The position numbers were made by a program, and so were the translations under genes. A stretch of 64,000 bases of DNA from Shimia sagamensis. GTDB lineage: Bacteria > Pseudomonadota > Alphaproteobacteria > Rhodobacterales > Rhodobacteraceae. This document shows, in pieces, positions 56,281 to 64,000 of this stretch (position 1 is its first letter; each line of letters opens with the position of its first letter). The notes under the pieces were generated by a model. That model made no database searches. It was given only the letters and a program-made list of their open reading frames with translations, and was not told the DNA's origin. The stretch lies in the NCBI RefSeq assembly GCF_900182745.1, contig NZ_FXTY01000005.1, positions 248,001 through 312,000 of the forward strand. Reading direction: 5' to 3'.

Positions 56281-58854
56281 TTGGTGTGCCATCGGGTCAT
56301 CCTTGTGAGCCGCCTGCCCACATCTGCCTTTGCTGTTGGCACCTCCCCGTCGCTTCGCCGAAGCCGTCGCCTACGGGTCCTCGGTGTCATTCTGGCGACG
56401 CTCATTGCCGTCCTGTTGGTGTTTGCATTTGTGACCGCGTCCCAAGTCTTCACCAACTTGCGCAATATCAAATTATTGGCCTCCAATGATATGGAATGGT
56501 CTCTGGCGCAGATTGAATTGGAAACACGCGACTTTGCTGGGGCACTGGAAGCCGCAAGACTTGCCCCGGACCCTGATCTGGACCGACTGCGCCTGCGGTT
56601 TGACATTTTTTACAGCCGGATCAGCACCATGGCCTCGGCACCAGCCTATCTGCGCCTCACCGTGGTCCCGGAGTTTGATGCGGCATTGGCACGGGTGAAC
56701 AGTTTTGCAAACGCGGCTGTCCCGATTATTGACAGCCCGGACAGCGCCTTACTGGACTCTCTGCCGCTCCTGTCAGTTCAATCCGCCCACCTGCGCGCAG
56801 ACGCCCGCGCGATGTCGCTGTCTGGCATCGCGCTTTACGCCGCCGAGAACGATAAAGCCCGCCAACGCATCACCACCACACTATACCGTCTGGCCACAAT
56901 TGCCCTGCTGCTGATTGCCGCCGTCGTGGGCCTGTTGGTCAATCTGCTGTTTGCCAATCGTTCTGCCCGCCAGACAGGGGCCGCGCTCTCTCAAGCCTAC
57001 CGCCGCATAAGCACCATTCTAACCACCTCAATGGATGGCGTTCTGGTGGTCGACGGCACAGGCGCCGTGCTTGAATTCAACAAAGCCTCCGAGGCGATCT
57101 TTGGATACCGCTACGAAGATATTCGCGGCAAGAATATCCAGGAATTGATTGCCCCACCTGACCTGCGCGATTCCCATTACCGCGCCATGGAACGCATTCT
57201 TACTGGCCAAGACCGCCACGCCGCTGGCAAAGGCCGGGTCCGCATGGACGCAAAACGGTCCGACGGCAGCATCTTCCCAATCGAGATTGCCATCGAAATG
57301 GCTGAGGACAACGACGAGCGAATCCTGATTGGTTTCCTCCACGACATCTCGGACCGGGTTGCCGCAGAAAAAGAATTGCTTGAAACCCGTGACCGCGCCC
57401 TAGCTGGCGAACGTGCCAAAGCAGAATTTCTCGCCGTCATGAGCCACGAAATCCGCACGCCACTTAATGGCATCTTGGGCAATCTCAGCCTGCTCAACGA
57501 CACCGCCCTCAGCCCGATCCAGACCCGCTACCTGCGCAACATGGAAATCTCAGGGCGTGTGCTTATGCGACACGTCGACACTGTGCTCGACATCACCCGT
57601 TTTGAAGCTGGCAAACTCGACGTCAACATCGCCCGCACGGACCTCTCTTCTCTGCTGCAGGAACTGGTCGACAGCCAACTCTCCGCCGCAAACCGCCACG
57701 GCACCACACTCAATTGGCGCTGGGAAGGCCCAGCGCGGGCCTGGGTGCGCACCGACCGAGCCGCTTTGGAACAAGTGCTGCTGAACCTCGTTGGCAATGC
57801 CATCAAATTTACTGATGACGGCACCATCACCATCGAAGCCGAAGCTCTGTCAGAAACCATCAACGGCCTACCTGTTATGGAACTACGAGTCAGTGACACA
57901 GGTATTGGCATTTCCGAAGACCGCCTGCCCAAAGTGTTTGACGATTTTGTCACCAATGATCCAACCCTGGGCCGTGTGCCCGGCGGCACAGGCCTGGGCC
58001 TGGGCATCGCCCGCCGCATCGTCACCGCCCTTGGCGGCGAAATTGGCGTGGAAAGCACACCAGCCCAAGGCAGCACCTTCTGGGTACGGCTACCAATGGA
58101 AGAAGGCCGCCAACCACCGGCCACAAAACCATCGGGTCCCGCGCCGGAAATCACCCACCTGCACATGTTGGTGGTGGAAGACAACGACATCAATCGCGAA
58201 CTTGCACAGGAGCTTTTGCAACGTGAGGGCCACTGGGTCACACTTGCGACAGACGGCGAGGAGGGTGTGCGGCTTGCAGGGGAAAAGCCTTACGATATGA
58301 TCCTGATGGACATCGCCATGCCGGTGATGGACGGCTTGCAAGCCACCAAGGAAATTCGCGGCAGTTCCGGTCCCAACCGAGACACGCCCATTGTCGCCGT
58401 CTCCGCCAATATCCTCCCCGAGGATCGGGACCGATTTCTCGCGGCAGGCATGACCGCGTTTTTGGCAAAGCCCATCAGCCGCCCCTCGCTGCAAAAGATG
58501 TTGCAGGACACCTTTGCCGGTCCTGCCGCATCAAATACGTCCCCCGCCACCCGCGCCGGATTGCCACGGGACACGTACAAGCGTTTGCAATCCCGTTTTC
58601 TTGAGGAAGGGGACGCATTGGTGGCAGCCCTCACCGCGCCTTACCGCGATTTTCAAAACGTGGCCAAACGCTGCCACGATCTTTCCGGCGCTGCTGCGAT
58701 CTTTGGCGCCCACGCGCTGCATGATGTATTGGCCCAAGCTGACACGGCTGCCAAACAAGGCAACCATCGGCTGTTTGAGGAACAAGTGGCACAGATACCG
58801 CCACTTTGGCGCGCCACCCACACCGACCTCACCGCGGCAGATGCTGCCGAATAG
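56281..58854 (+). CDS. Hybrid histidine kinase with PAS, receiver and HPt domains
   Basis: The 857-residue membrane sensor has transmembrane helices at about 32-54 and 203-225 with a ~145-residue periplasmic helical region between them. PAS is at 245-360 (MDGVLVVDGTGAVLEFNKAS), the dimerisation domain has H389 in SHEIRTPLNG, and the ATPase domain (490-615) has NLVGNAIKF and GLGLGIARRI. The receiver has D677 in LMDIAMPVMDG, and HPt has H799 in CHDLSGAAA. A His-Asp-His relay to the divergent NarL-type regulator is likely. The TTG start is provisional; GTG at 56284 or 56305 is possible. Confidence 0.88.
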   Translation: MVCHRVILVSRLPTSAFAVGTSPSLRRSRRLRVLGVILATLIAVLLVFAFVTASQVFTNLRNIKLLASNDMEWSLAQIELETRDFAGALEAARLAPDPDLDRLRLRFDIFYSRISTMASAPAYLRLTVVPEFDAALARVNSFANAAVPIIDSPDSALLDSLPLLSVQSAHLRADARAMSLSGIALYAAENDKARQRITTTLYRLATIALLLIAAVVGLLVNLLFANRSARQTGAALSQAYRRISTILTTSMDGVLVVDGTGAVLEFNKASEAIFGYRYEDIRGKNIQELIAPPDLRDSHYRAMERILTGQDRHAAGKGRVRMDAKRSDGSIFPIEIAIEMAEDNDERILIGFLHDISDRVAAEKELLETRDRALAGERAKAEFLAVMSHEIRTPLNGILGNLSLLNDTALSPIQTRYLRNMEISGRVLMRHVDTVLDITRFEAGKLDVNIARTDLSSLLQELVDSQLSAANRHGTTLNWRWEGPARAWVRTDRAALEQVLLNLVGNAIKFTDDGTITIEAEALSETINGLPVMELRVSDTGIGISEDRLPKVFDDFVTNDPTLGRVPGGTGLGLGIARRIVTALGGEIGVESTPAQGSTFWVRLPMEEGRQPPATKPSGPAPEITHLHMLVVEDNDINRELAQELLQREGHWVTLATDGEEGVRLAGEKPYDMILMDIAMPVMDGLQATKEIRGSSGPNRDTPIVAVSANILPEDRDRFLAAGMTAFLAKPISRPSLQKMLQDTFAGPAASNTSPATRAGLPRDTYKRLQSRFLEEGDALVAALTAPYRDFQNVAKRCHDLSGAAAIFGAHALHDVLAQADTAAKQGNHRLFEEQVAQIPPLWRATHTDLTAADAAE

Positions 58855-58857
58855 AAC

Positions 58858-59766
58858 CTAGGGCATCTCCGCACCCAGGGTTGGCGGAAACTCCTGTACC
58901 GCTTTCAAAAACCAGCCCAGCGCCCGGCCTCGTTGCCCACCGCTGCGATAGGCAACGGCCATCGGCAGGGACGTCTGCTGCGGGAAATCCAAAATCTCAA
59001 ACCGGCTGCGGAAGTGGCGGCTCTGGGCATAGCTGTCCACCACCACGCCCACGGCTTCGCTGCGCTCAATCACCCCAGCTGCCATGGTGAAACTTGGCAT
59101 AATATGCAGCCGGCGCATCGGGTCGACTTCACCGGCCTGCACCAGATGCTGGATCGGCTCCGCATAGGGTCCGCTTGGCTCGGGCACAATCAGCGGCAAT
59201 CCCGCCAAGTCCTCACCGGTCACTGGCTTTCCTGCCAACGGATGCCCACGCCGCACAAAGAACAACGCGTTGAGCGGTGGCAGAGGATCACACCGCACAC
59301 CAGCCTCCGCCATCAAGGGTCGTGATGGACCAATCAGCGCATCCAAATCGCCTTGTCGAAACAGCTGTAAGGCTGTCTCAAATGGAGCCCCCCGCAAGTG
59401 AATACGCACCTCCGGATGCGCCCCCACAAGCGCCCAGATCGCCCGGCTCATCAACCCCTCCATGGAACTGGGTGACACGCCAATCCGCAGCACCTGCTCC
59501 CGCGTCTGCCGCCCGTGATCCACATCCGCAACCAACTGATCCACATCCGCCAAAATCCGCGCCGCGCGATCAATAAACGCCCGTCCCTCCGCTGTGGCCG
59601 TCACCCCACGCGCATGCCGCTCAAACAGCGCCGCACCAACATCCTGTTCCACATCAGCCACGGCTTTGGTCACCGCTGATTGCGTGACATTCAATGCCCG
59701 CGCCGCCGCAGAGATCGCGCCTTGTCGGTCTACGGCCACCACGTAGCGCAGCTTGGTCAGATTCAT
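58858..59766 (-). CDS. LysR family transcriptional regulator
   Basis: The 302-residue protein has the LysR helix-turn-helix at residues 1-60 (GAISAAARALNVTQSAVTKA) and a two-lobed effector domain after residue 90 (LRIGVSPSSMEGLMSRAIWA). The ATG at 59764-59766 (MNLTKLRYVVAVDRQG) was chosen because GGAGGA lies four to five bases before it; the longer frame does not match the family. It diverges from the beta-oxidation operon (90-bp gap), so it is the likely regulator of that operon, sensing a pathway intermediate. Confidence 0.9.
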   Translation of the reverse strand: MNLTKLRYVVAVDRQGAISAAARALNVTQSAVTKAVADVEQDVGAALFERHARGVTATAEGRAFIDRAARILADVDQLVADVDHGRQTREQVLRIGVSPSSMEGLMSRAIWALVGAHPEVRIHLRGAPFETALQLFRQGDLDALIGPSRPLMAEAGVRCDPLPPLNALFFVRRGHPLAGKPVTGEDLAGLPLIVPEPSGPYAEPIQHLVQAGEVDPMRRLHIMPSFTMAAGVIERSEAVGVVVDSYAQSRHFRSRFEILDFPQQTSLPMAVAYRSGGQRGRALGWFLKAVQEFPPTLGAEMP

Positions 59767-59856
59767 CCATTCCTCCAATGAATAGCTTGAGAGAATATTG
59801 AATTTGCCAGATACCCTCGTCAATCCGATACTTCGCGTAAGCGAGGAGACATTCAC

Positions 59857-61041
59857 ATGAGCACAGAGACCATCGTTGCCGGCGTCGGCATGATCAAATT
59901 TGCCAAACCAGGCGCATCAGACAGCTATGATCAAATGGGCGCTGCGGCTGTCCGCGCCGCTTTGAAAGACGCGGGTCTCAGCTACAAAGACGTGCAACAG
60001 GCCTACGCGGGCTACGTCTATGGCGACAGCACCTGTGGCCAGAAAGCCCTCTACCACGTCGGCATGTCTGGCCTCCCGATCATCAATGTGAACAACAACT
60101 GCTCCACCGGATCCACCGCGCTCTACATGGCGCGCCAAGCCATCGAAAGTGGCATGGTCGACTGCGTTCTGGCTGTTGGCTTTGAACAAATGCAACGCGG
60201 TGCCCTGACCAGCCATTGGACCGACCGCCCCACCCCGTTTGATGACTTTGACTCTGCCTGTGACACCCTTGTCGGCCACGCCGAAGTGCCTCTTGCACTG
60301 CGCTATTTTGGTGGCGCGGGCAAATCGCACATGGAGAAACATGGCACCGAACTGGCCGACTTTGCCAAAATCCGCGCCAAAGCTTCCCGCCATGCCACCA
60401 ACAACCCTCTTGCCCTGTTTGCGAAAGAAGTCTCACCCGAAGAAGTCTTGGCCGCACCAGTGATGTGGGAGGGCGTGATGACCCGCCTTATGGCCTGCCC
60501 GCCCACCTGCGGCGGTGCCGCCGCCATTCTCTGCTCCCCGGCTTTTGCCGCCAAACACGGCATCGACACCTCTGTGACAATCAAGGCCCAAGCCATGACC
60601 ACCGACTACGCCTCCACCTTTGAGGCCCAAGACATGATGCAGGTTGTTGGTTACGACATGACCGCTGCGGCCGCCAAACAGGTGCAGGACGCCTCCGGTA
60701 TCTCCATCGACGATGTGGACGTAGTCGAATTACACGATTGCTTCGCCCACAACGAGCTGATCACTTATGAAGGCCTCGGCCTGACCCCAGAAGGCACGGC
60801 GCAGAAATTCATCGCGGATGGCGACAACACTTACGGCGGCAAATTTGTGACCAACCCATCCGGCGGCCTGCTGTCCAAGGGCCACCCGCTTGGCGCGACC
60901 GGCCTCGCCCAGTGTTACGAGCTCACACACCAACTGCGCTGCACAGCGGACGCCCGCCAAGTTGAGGGGGCCAAAACAGCCCTCCAACACAACCTCGGCC
61001 TTGGCGGCGCCTGCGTCGTGACCCTCTATCAGGCGGCATAA
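59857..61041 (+). CDS. SCP-x-type thiolase / lipid-transfer thiolase
   Basis: The 394-residue thiolase-superfamily enzyme has the nucleophile cysteine in NNNCSTGSTAL (about residue 85), HDCFAHNEL (about 290) and the late GHPLGATGLAQ with GLGGACVVTLY. The HDCF motif groups it with SCP-x/lipid-transfer thiolases, which work on branched or sterol-like acyl-CoA, rather than classical FadA. It would cleave or, in a related role, release a short acyl-CoA from a 3-ketoacyl-CoA. It is the first gene of a five-gene operon divergent from LysR. Confidence 0.82.
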   Translation: MSTETIVAGVGMIKFAKPGASDSYDQMGAAAVRAALKDAGLSYKDVQQAYAGYVYGDSTCGQKALYHVGMSGLPIINVNNNCSTGSTALYMARQAIESGMVDCVLAVGFEQMQRGALTSHWTDRPTPFDDFDSACDTLVGHAEVPLALRYFGGAGKSHMEKHGTELADFAKIRAKASRHATNNPLALFAKEVSPEEVLAAPVMWEGVMTRLMACPPTCGGAAAILCSPAFAAKHGIDTSVTIKAQAMTTDYASTFEAQDMMQVVGYDMTAAAAKQVQDASGISIDDVDVVELHDCFAHNELITYEGLGLTPEGTAQKFIADGDNTYGGKFVTNPSGGLLSKGHPLGATGLAQCYELTHQLRCTADARQVEGAKTALQHNLGLGGACVVTLYQAA

Positions 61042-61045
61042 CCAG

Positions 61046-61513
61046 ATGGGCATCTTCAACCGATCCACCAAAGGCCATGTAACCCCGCCCATAGAGGTCA
61101 CATTGGAACGCGGCGCGCTGGCGTTTTTCTCCGAGACCATTGGCGAAACCGACCCGGTCTATCTCGACCCGGAGACCGCGCAGGCCGCAGGTCATCCAGA
61201 CATCCTCGCCCCCGCCACCTACGCCGTAGTGGTGGGCACATTTGCAGACCAAATCGCGCGCCGCAAAGGTTTGCCCGACATTCTGGAGCTGATCAACGGC
61301 GACCTGCGCGTATTGCTGCATGGCACCGAGGCCTACACATATCACGGCCCGATGTTTGCCGGAGATGTGGTGTCCGTGGAAAACGAGGTGACAGATTTTA
61401 CAGACGCCAAAGGTGGCAAACTGGAAATCGCCCACATCACCACCCGCATCACCCACCCCACGCGCGGCCTTCTAATTGAGGCCACCCGCGGCATCATCCA
61501 CCGCCTGGGCTAA
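61046..61513 (+). CDS. MaoC-like N-terminal (FAS1-type) dehydratase domain protein
   Basis: The 155-residue hot-dog-fold protein contains LERGALAFFSETIGETDPVY and HPDILAPATYAVVVG, typical of the MaoC_dehydrat_N family. Such proteins usually lack catalytic residues and pair with a MaoC partner to form one enoyl-CoA hydratase. The next gene encodes a MaoC protein with the catalytic motif, so the two probably form a heteromeric hydratase. It follows the thiolase by four bases. Confidence 0.85.
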   Translation: MGIFNRSTKGHVTPPIEVTLERGALAFFSETIGETDPVYLDPETAQAAGHPDILAPATYAVVVGTFADQIARRKGLPDILELINGDLRVLLHGTEAYTYHGPMFAGDVVSVENEVTDFTDAKGGKLEIAHITTRITHPTRGLLIEATRGIIHRLG

Positions 61514-61525
61514 GGGAGAGAGATC

Positions 61526-61945
61526 ATGACAATCATACCAACCACTGCCCAAGTCGGCGACACCCTGCCCGAACTGACCTTTGGACCTATTTCGCGCACC
61601 ACTCTGGCGCTCTACGCCGGGGCCTCCGGCGATCACAACCCAATTCACATCGATCTGGATTTTGCCCAAAACGCCGGCATGGACGACGTCTTCGCCCATG
61701 GCATGTTGTCCATGGCGCAACTCGGCCGCCTCGCCACCGACTGGGCCGGCCAAGACCGCATGCGCGCGCTCTCAACCCGCTTCACAGCGATCACCCCGGT
61801 TGGCGCCACCATCACCTGCTCCGGCACCGTTGTGGACCGCCACGAAGAGCACGGCCGCGTCCTGCTCACCGTGAAACTCGCCGCCCATATCGACGACGGC
61901 ACCCAAACCCTGCGCGGCGAAGCCAAAATCTGCGGCACGCCCTAA
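61526..61945 (+). CDS. MaoC family dehydratase (catalytic partner)
   Basis: The 139-residue hot-dog-fold protein has the R-hydratase signature with catalytic Asp and His in YAGASGDHNPIHID, then FAHGMLSMAQLGRLATDW. It adds water to an enoyl-CoA, giving a 3-hydroxyacyl-CoA. GGGAGAG precedes the ATG, 12 bp after the MaoC_N gene. The split pair is like ChsH1/ChsH2 of steroid side-chain breakdown, although no DUF35 protein is seen. Confidence 0.87.
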   Translation: MTIIPTTAQVGDTLPELTFGPISRTTLALYAGASGDHNPIHIDLDFAQNAGMDDVFAHGMLSMAQLGRLATDWAGQDRMRALSTRFTAITPVGATITCSGTVVDRHEEHGRVLLTVKLAAHIDDGTQTLRGEAKICGTP

Positions 61946-61966
61946 ACCCCTCAATAGGAAGACCCC

Positions 61967-63115
61967 ATGCCCAACCACATGTGGATGAACGACGACCACA
62001 TCGCCTTTGCCGACACCGTAAAACGTTTCTTTGACGAAGAGGTCACCCCCAACAAAGACACCTGGACCGAGGCCGGTGTCATCCCCAAATCGCTTTGGAA
62101 AAAGGCCGGAGAGCTTGGCATCCTCGGCGCCACCTTCCCCGAAGAACACGGTGGCCTCGGCCTGTCGCGCCACTTTGATGCGGTGACCTTCCTTGAGCAA
62201 ACCAAGGCGGGCGACAGCGGTTGGGGCGTGTCTGTGCACAACATCGCCGCACATTACATCACCGCCTTTGGCACCGACGAGCAAAAGGCCCGCTGGCTAC
62301 CGGGCCTCGCGTCTGGCGACAAAGTCGCGGCCATCGCCATGACCGAACCCGGCACTGGGTCCGACCTGCAGGCTGTGAAAACCACCGCCATCCGCGACGG
62401 CAACGAATACCTTATCAACGGCTCCAAAACCTTCATCACCAACGGCGGTTCCGCCGACCTGATTGTACTGGTCGCCAAAACCGACCCTTCTGCCAAAGGC
62501 CGCGGCGTCTCGCTGATCGTGGTCGAAACCGAAAACCTCGAAGGCTTTGCCGTGGGCCGCTGCCTCAAGAAAATGGGCATGAAGCGCAACGACACCGCAG
62601 AGATGTCTTTCACTGACGTGCGCGTGCCCCTCACCAACCTGATCGGCACCGAGGAAGGCCAAGGTTTCATCCAGCTCATGAAGCAACTCCCTTGGGAACG
62701 CCTGATCCTCGGTTATATGGCGCTTGGTGCCTCCCAATGCGCACTCGAGCACACGCTGGCCTATGTGAAAGAGCGCAAAGCCTTTGGCAAACGGGTGATG
62801 GATTTCCAAAACACCCGCTTCAAACTGGCCGAAGCCGCCACCAAAATCGAACTCCTGGCCTCTTTCTGTGACACCTGCCTGACCGAACTCGAAGCCGGGC
62901 AACTCACCGCCGAAAAAGCCGCCATGGTGAAATGGTGGGGCACGCAAACCCAATGTGAGATTGTCGATGAGTGCCTGCAATTACACGGCGGCTACGGCTA
63001 CATGTCCGAATATCCCATTTCGGAACTCTACACCGACGCCCGCGTGCAAAAGATCTACGGCGGCACCAACGAGATCATGAAAGAAGTGATCGCCCGCTCG
63101 CTGGACATCGACTGA
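61967..63115 (+). CDS. Acyl-CoA dehydrogenase
   Basis: The 382-residue FAD enzyme introduces the alpha-beta double bond in an acyl-CoA. Landmarks are AIAMTEPGTGSDLQAVKTTA (about residue 124), YLINGSKTFITNGGSADLIV and the C-terminal YGYMSEYPISELYTDARVQK with IYGGTNEIMKEVIARSL, the last holding the likely catalytic glutamate. It is single-copy here, unlike the paired ACADs of some steroid clusters. It lies between maoC and the SDR gene (21-bp and 10-bp gaps). Confidence 0.92.
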   Translation: MPNHMWMNDDHIAFADTVKRFFDEEVTPNKDTWTEAGVIPKSLWKKAGELGILGATFPEEHGGLGLSRHFDAVTFLEQTKAGDSGWGVSVHNIAAHYITAFGTDEQKARWLPGLASGDKVAAIAMTEPGTGSDLQAVKTTAIRDGNEYLINGSKTFITNGGSADLIVLVAKTDPSAKGRGVSLIVVETENLEGFAVGRCLKKMGMKRNDTAEMSFTDVRVPLTNLIGTEEGQGFIQLMKQLPWERLILGYMALGASQCALEHTLAYVKERKAFGKRVMDFQNTRFKLAEAATKIELLASFCDTCLTELEAGQLTAEKAAMVKWWGTQTQCEIVDECLQLHGGYGYMSEYPISELYTDARVQKIYGGTNEIMKEVIARSLDID

Positions 63116-63125
63116 GGACACCCCC

Positions 63126-63950
63126 ATGAAACTCACCGGAAAAACCGCCTACATCACCGGCGCAGGCAATGGCATTGGCCGCGCCGTCGCCCTGAAACTC
63201 GCCGCTGAAGGCGCCAACATCGTCCTGAACGACCTCGAAGAGGCTCCAGCACAAGCTGTGGTCGCTGAAATCACCACTGCGGGCGGCAATGCCATCGCCG
63301 TGGTTGGCTCCGTGACTGAGGCCGGCTTTGCTGAACGCTTCATTGGCGCAGGCGTGACAAAATGGAATGCCATCGACATCATCGTCAACAACGCGGGCTA
63401 TACGTGGGACAGCCTGATCGGCCACATGACCGATGACCAGTTCGACGCCATGATGGACGTGCACGTCAAAGCCCCGTTCCAAATTCTGCGCGCCGCGTCT
63501 GGCTTCATCAAAGGCCACGCCAAACAGGAGGCTGAGGAAGGCCGCGAGGTCTTCCGCAAGGTGGTGAACATCTCGTCGATTGCGGGCACCGGGGGCAACG
63601 TCGGCCAAGCCAACTACTCCTCCGCCAAATCCGCCGTGCTGGGATTGACCAAATCGCTGGCCAAAGAATGGGGCCGCTACAAGGTCAACGTGAACTGCGT
63701 CGCCTTTGGCTATATCGAAACCCGCCTGACCGAAGCCACAGATGACAAGAAATCCATCACTGTGGACGGCAACACTGTCGGCATTGGCATCCCAACCAAA
63801 GTGGCTGGAGGTTTTGCCGCCATGGTGCCTTTAGGCCGCCCCGGCACACCTGAAGAAGCGGCTGACGGCGTCTATCTGATGTGTTGCCCCGAAAGCAATT
63901 ATGTCTCTGCCCAGGTGCTCACCGTCGGCGGCGGCCTAAACGGCCTTTAA
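63126..63950 (+). CDS. SDR family oxidoreductase, probable 3-hydroxyacyl-CoA dehydrogenase
   Basis: The 274-residue Rossmann-fold enzyme has YITGAGNGIGRAVALKLAAE, IIVNNAGYTWDS, the catalytic serine in VVNISSIAGTGG and an intact YSSAK. In this operon it would oxidise the 3-hydroxyacyl-CoA made by the MaoC pair to the 3-ketoacyl-CoA cleaved by the thiolase, completing one turn of a beta-oxidation cycle. It resembles 17-beta-hydroxysteroid dehydrogenase 4-type SDRs. It is the last complete gene; the operon may go on past the window. Confidence 0.85.
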   Translation: MKLTGKTAYITGAGNGIGRAVALKLAAEGANIVLNDLEEAPAQAVVAEITTAGGNAIAVVGSVTEAGFAERFIGAGVTKWNAIDIIVNNAGYTWDSLIGHMTDDQFDAMMDVHVKAPFQILRAASGFIKGHAKQEAEEGREVFRKVVNISSIAGTGGNVGQANYSSAKSAVLGLTKSLAKEWGRYKVNVNCVAFGYIETRLTEATDDKKSITVDGNTVGIGIPTKVAGGFAAMVPLGRPGTPEEAADGVYLMCCPESNYVSAQVLTVGGGLNGL

Positions 63951-64000
63951 ACTTACAGCTCGGACCGCAGGTCCGGGCCGCGCCCGCCCCTCGCGAAGGA
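63951..64000. other. Window end, possible continuing operon
   Basis: Fifty bases after the SDR stop. CGGACC and GGTCCG form a six-pair stem around GCA (63961-63975) but no T-run follows, so it is not a clear terminator. The operon may continue. Confidence 0.3.

Overview
The window looks like chromosomal DNA of a marine alphaproteobacterium, most likely a member of the Roseobacter group (Rhodobacterales). The basis is gene content rather than any marker search: a groESL operon with a CIRCE operator, a five-gene atpHAGDC operon, Rhodobacterales-type families (DUF2125, DUF2161, extensin-like, H-type lectin, Hint-domain protein), a GC-rich codon pattern, and sugar and ectoine catabolism typical of that group. 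No tRNA, rRNA, CRISPR array, integrase or transposase was recognised.

Layout. 1-1.6 kb: a SEL1-repeat protein cut by the window edge and broken at a run of nine C. 1.6-3.8 kb: groES-groEL with promoter, CIRCE and terminator. 3.9-9.6 kb: single genes (secreted collar-domain protein, flavodoxin-fold reductase, DUF2161 nuclease-fold protein, TraB/GumN protein, Mn-dependent pyrophosphatase) and a MarR regulator-hydrolase pair with its own palindromes. 9.6-23.6 kb: a galactoside regulon. A ten-gene minus-strand operon encodes a binding protein, two permeases, GH36 alpha-galactosidase, IlvD/Edd dehydratase, SDR dehydrogenase, DgoK, DgoA, SMP-30 lactonase and GH42 beta-galactosidase; diverging from it are an IclR regulator and the transporter ATPase. 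Together these could take up galactosides, release galactose and convert it to pyruvate and glyceraldehyde-3-phosphate by the De Ley-Doudoroff route.

23.7-29 kb: an H-type lectin gene and the F1 ATP synthase operon, whose leader holds an 18-bp perfect palindrome. 29.4-36 kb: acidic RTX-repeat protein, methyltransferase, gloB, clpA and an M23 peptidase. 36-44 kb: a MotB/OmpA-like and MotA/ExbB-like pair, gamma-glutamylcyclotransferase, DUF2125, and a hisC-prephenate dehydrogenase-extensin operon. 45-49 kb: a three-gene operon (class III aminotransferase, DoeA-like ectoine hydrolase, ArgE-type deacetylase) that could turn ectoine into aspartate semialdehyde. 49-55 kb: rpsD, an orphan FAD oxidoreductase with atypical codons, a tandem HxlR-type regulator divergent from a VOC protein, a Hint-domain protein and an LpxR-like outer-membrane enzyme. 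54.8-58.9 kb: a NarL-type response regulator, a periplasmic molybdopterin-fold protein and a hybrid histidine kinase that probably form one signalling unit. 58.9-64 kb: a LysR regulator divergent from a beta-oxidation-like operon (SCP-x thiolase, two MaoC proteins, acyl-CoA dehydrogenase, SDR) that may run off the right edge.

The best candidates for something new are the sensor trio at 54.8-58.9 kb, the ectoine operon with an ArgE-type deacetylase, the tandem IclR-type dyads at 21.64 kb, the palindrome in the atp leader, and the galactose-cluster SDR whose usual catalytic lysine reads as asparagine.
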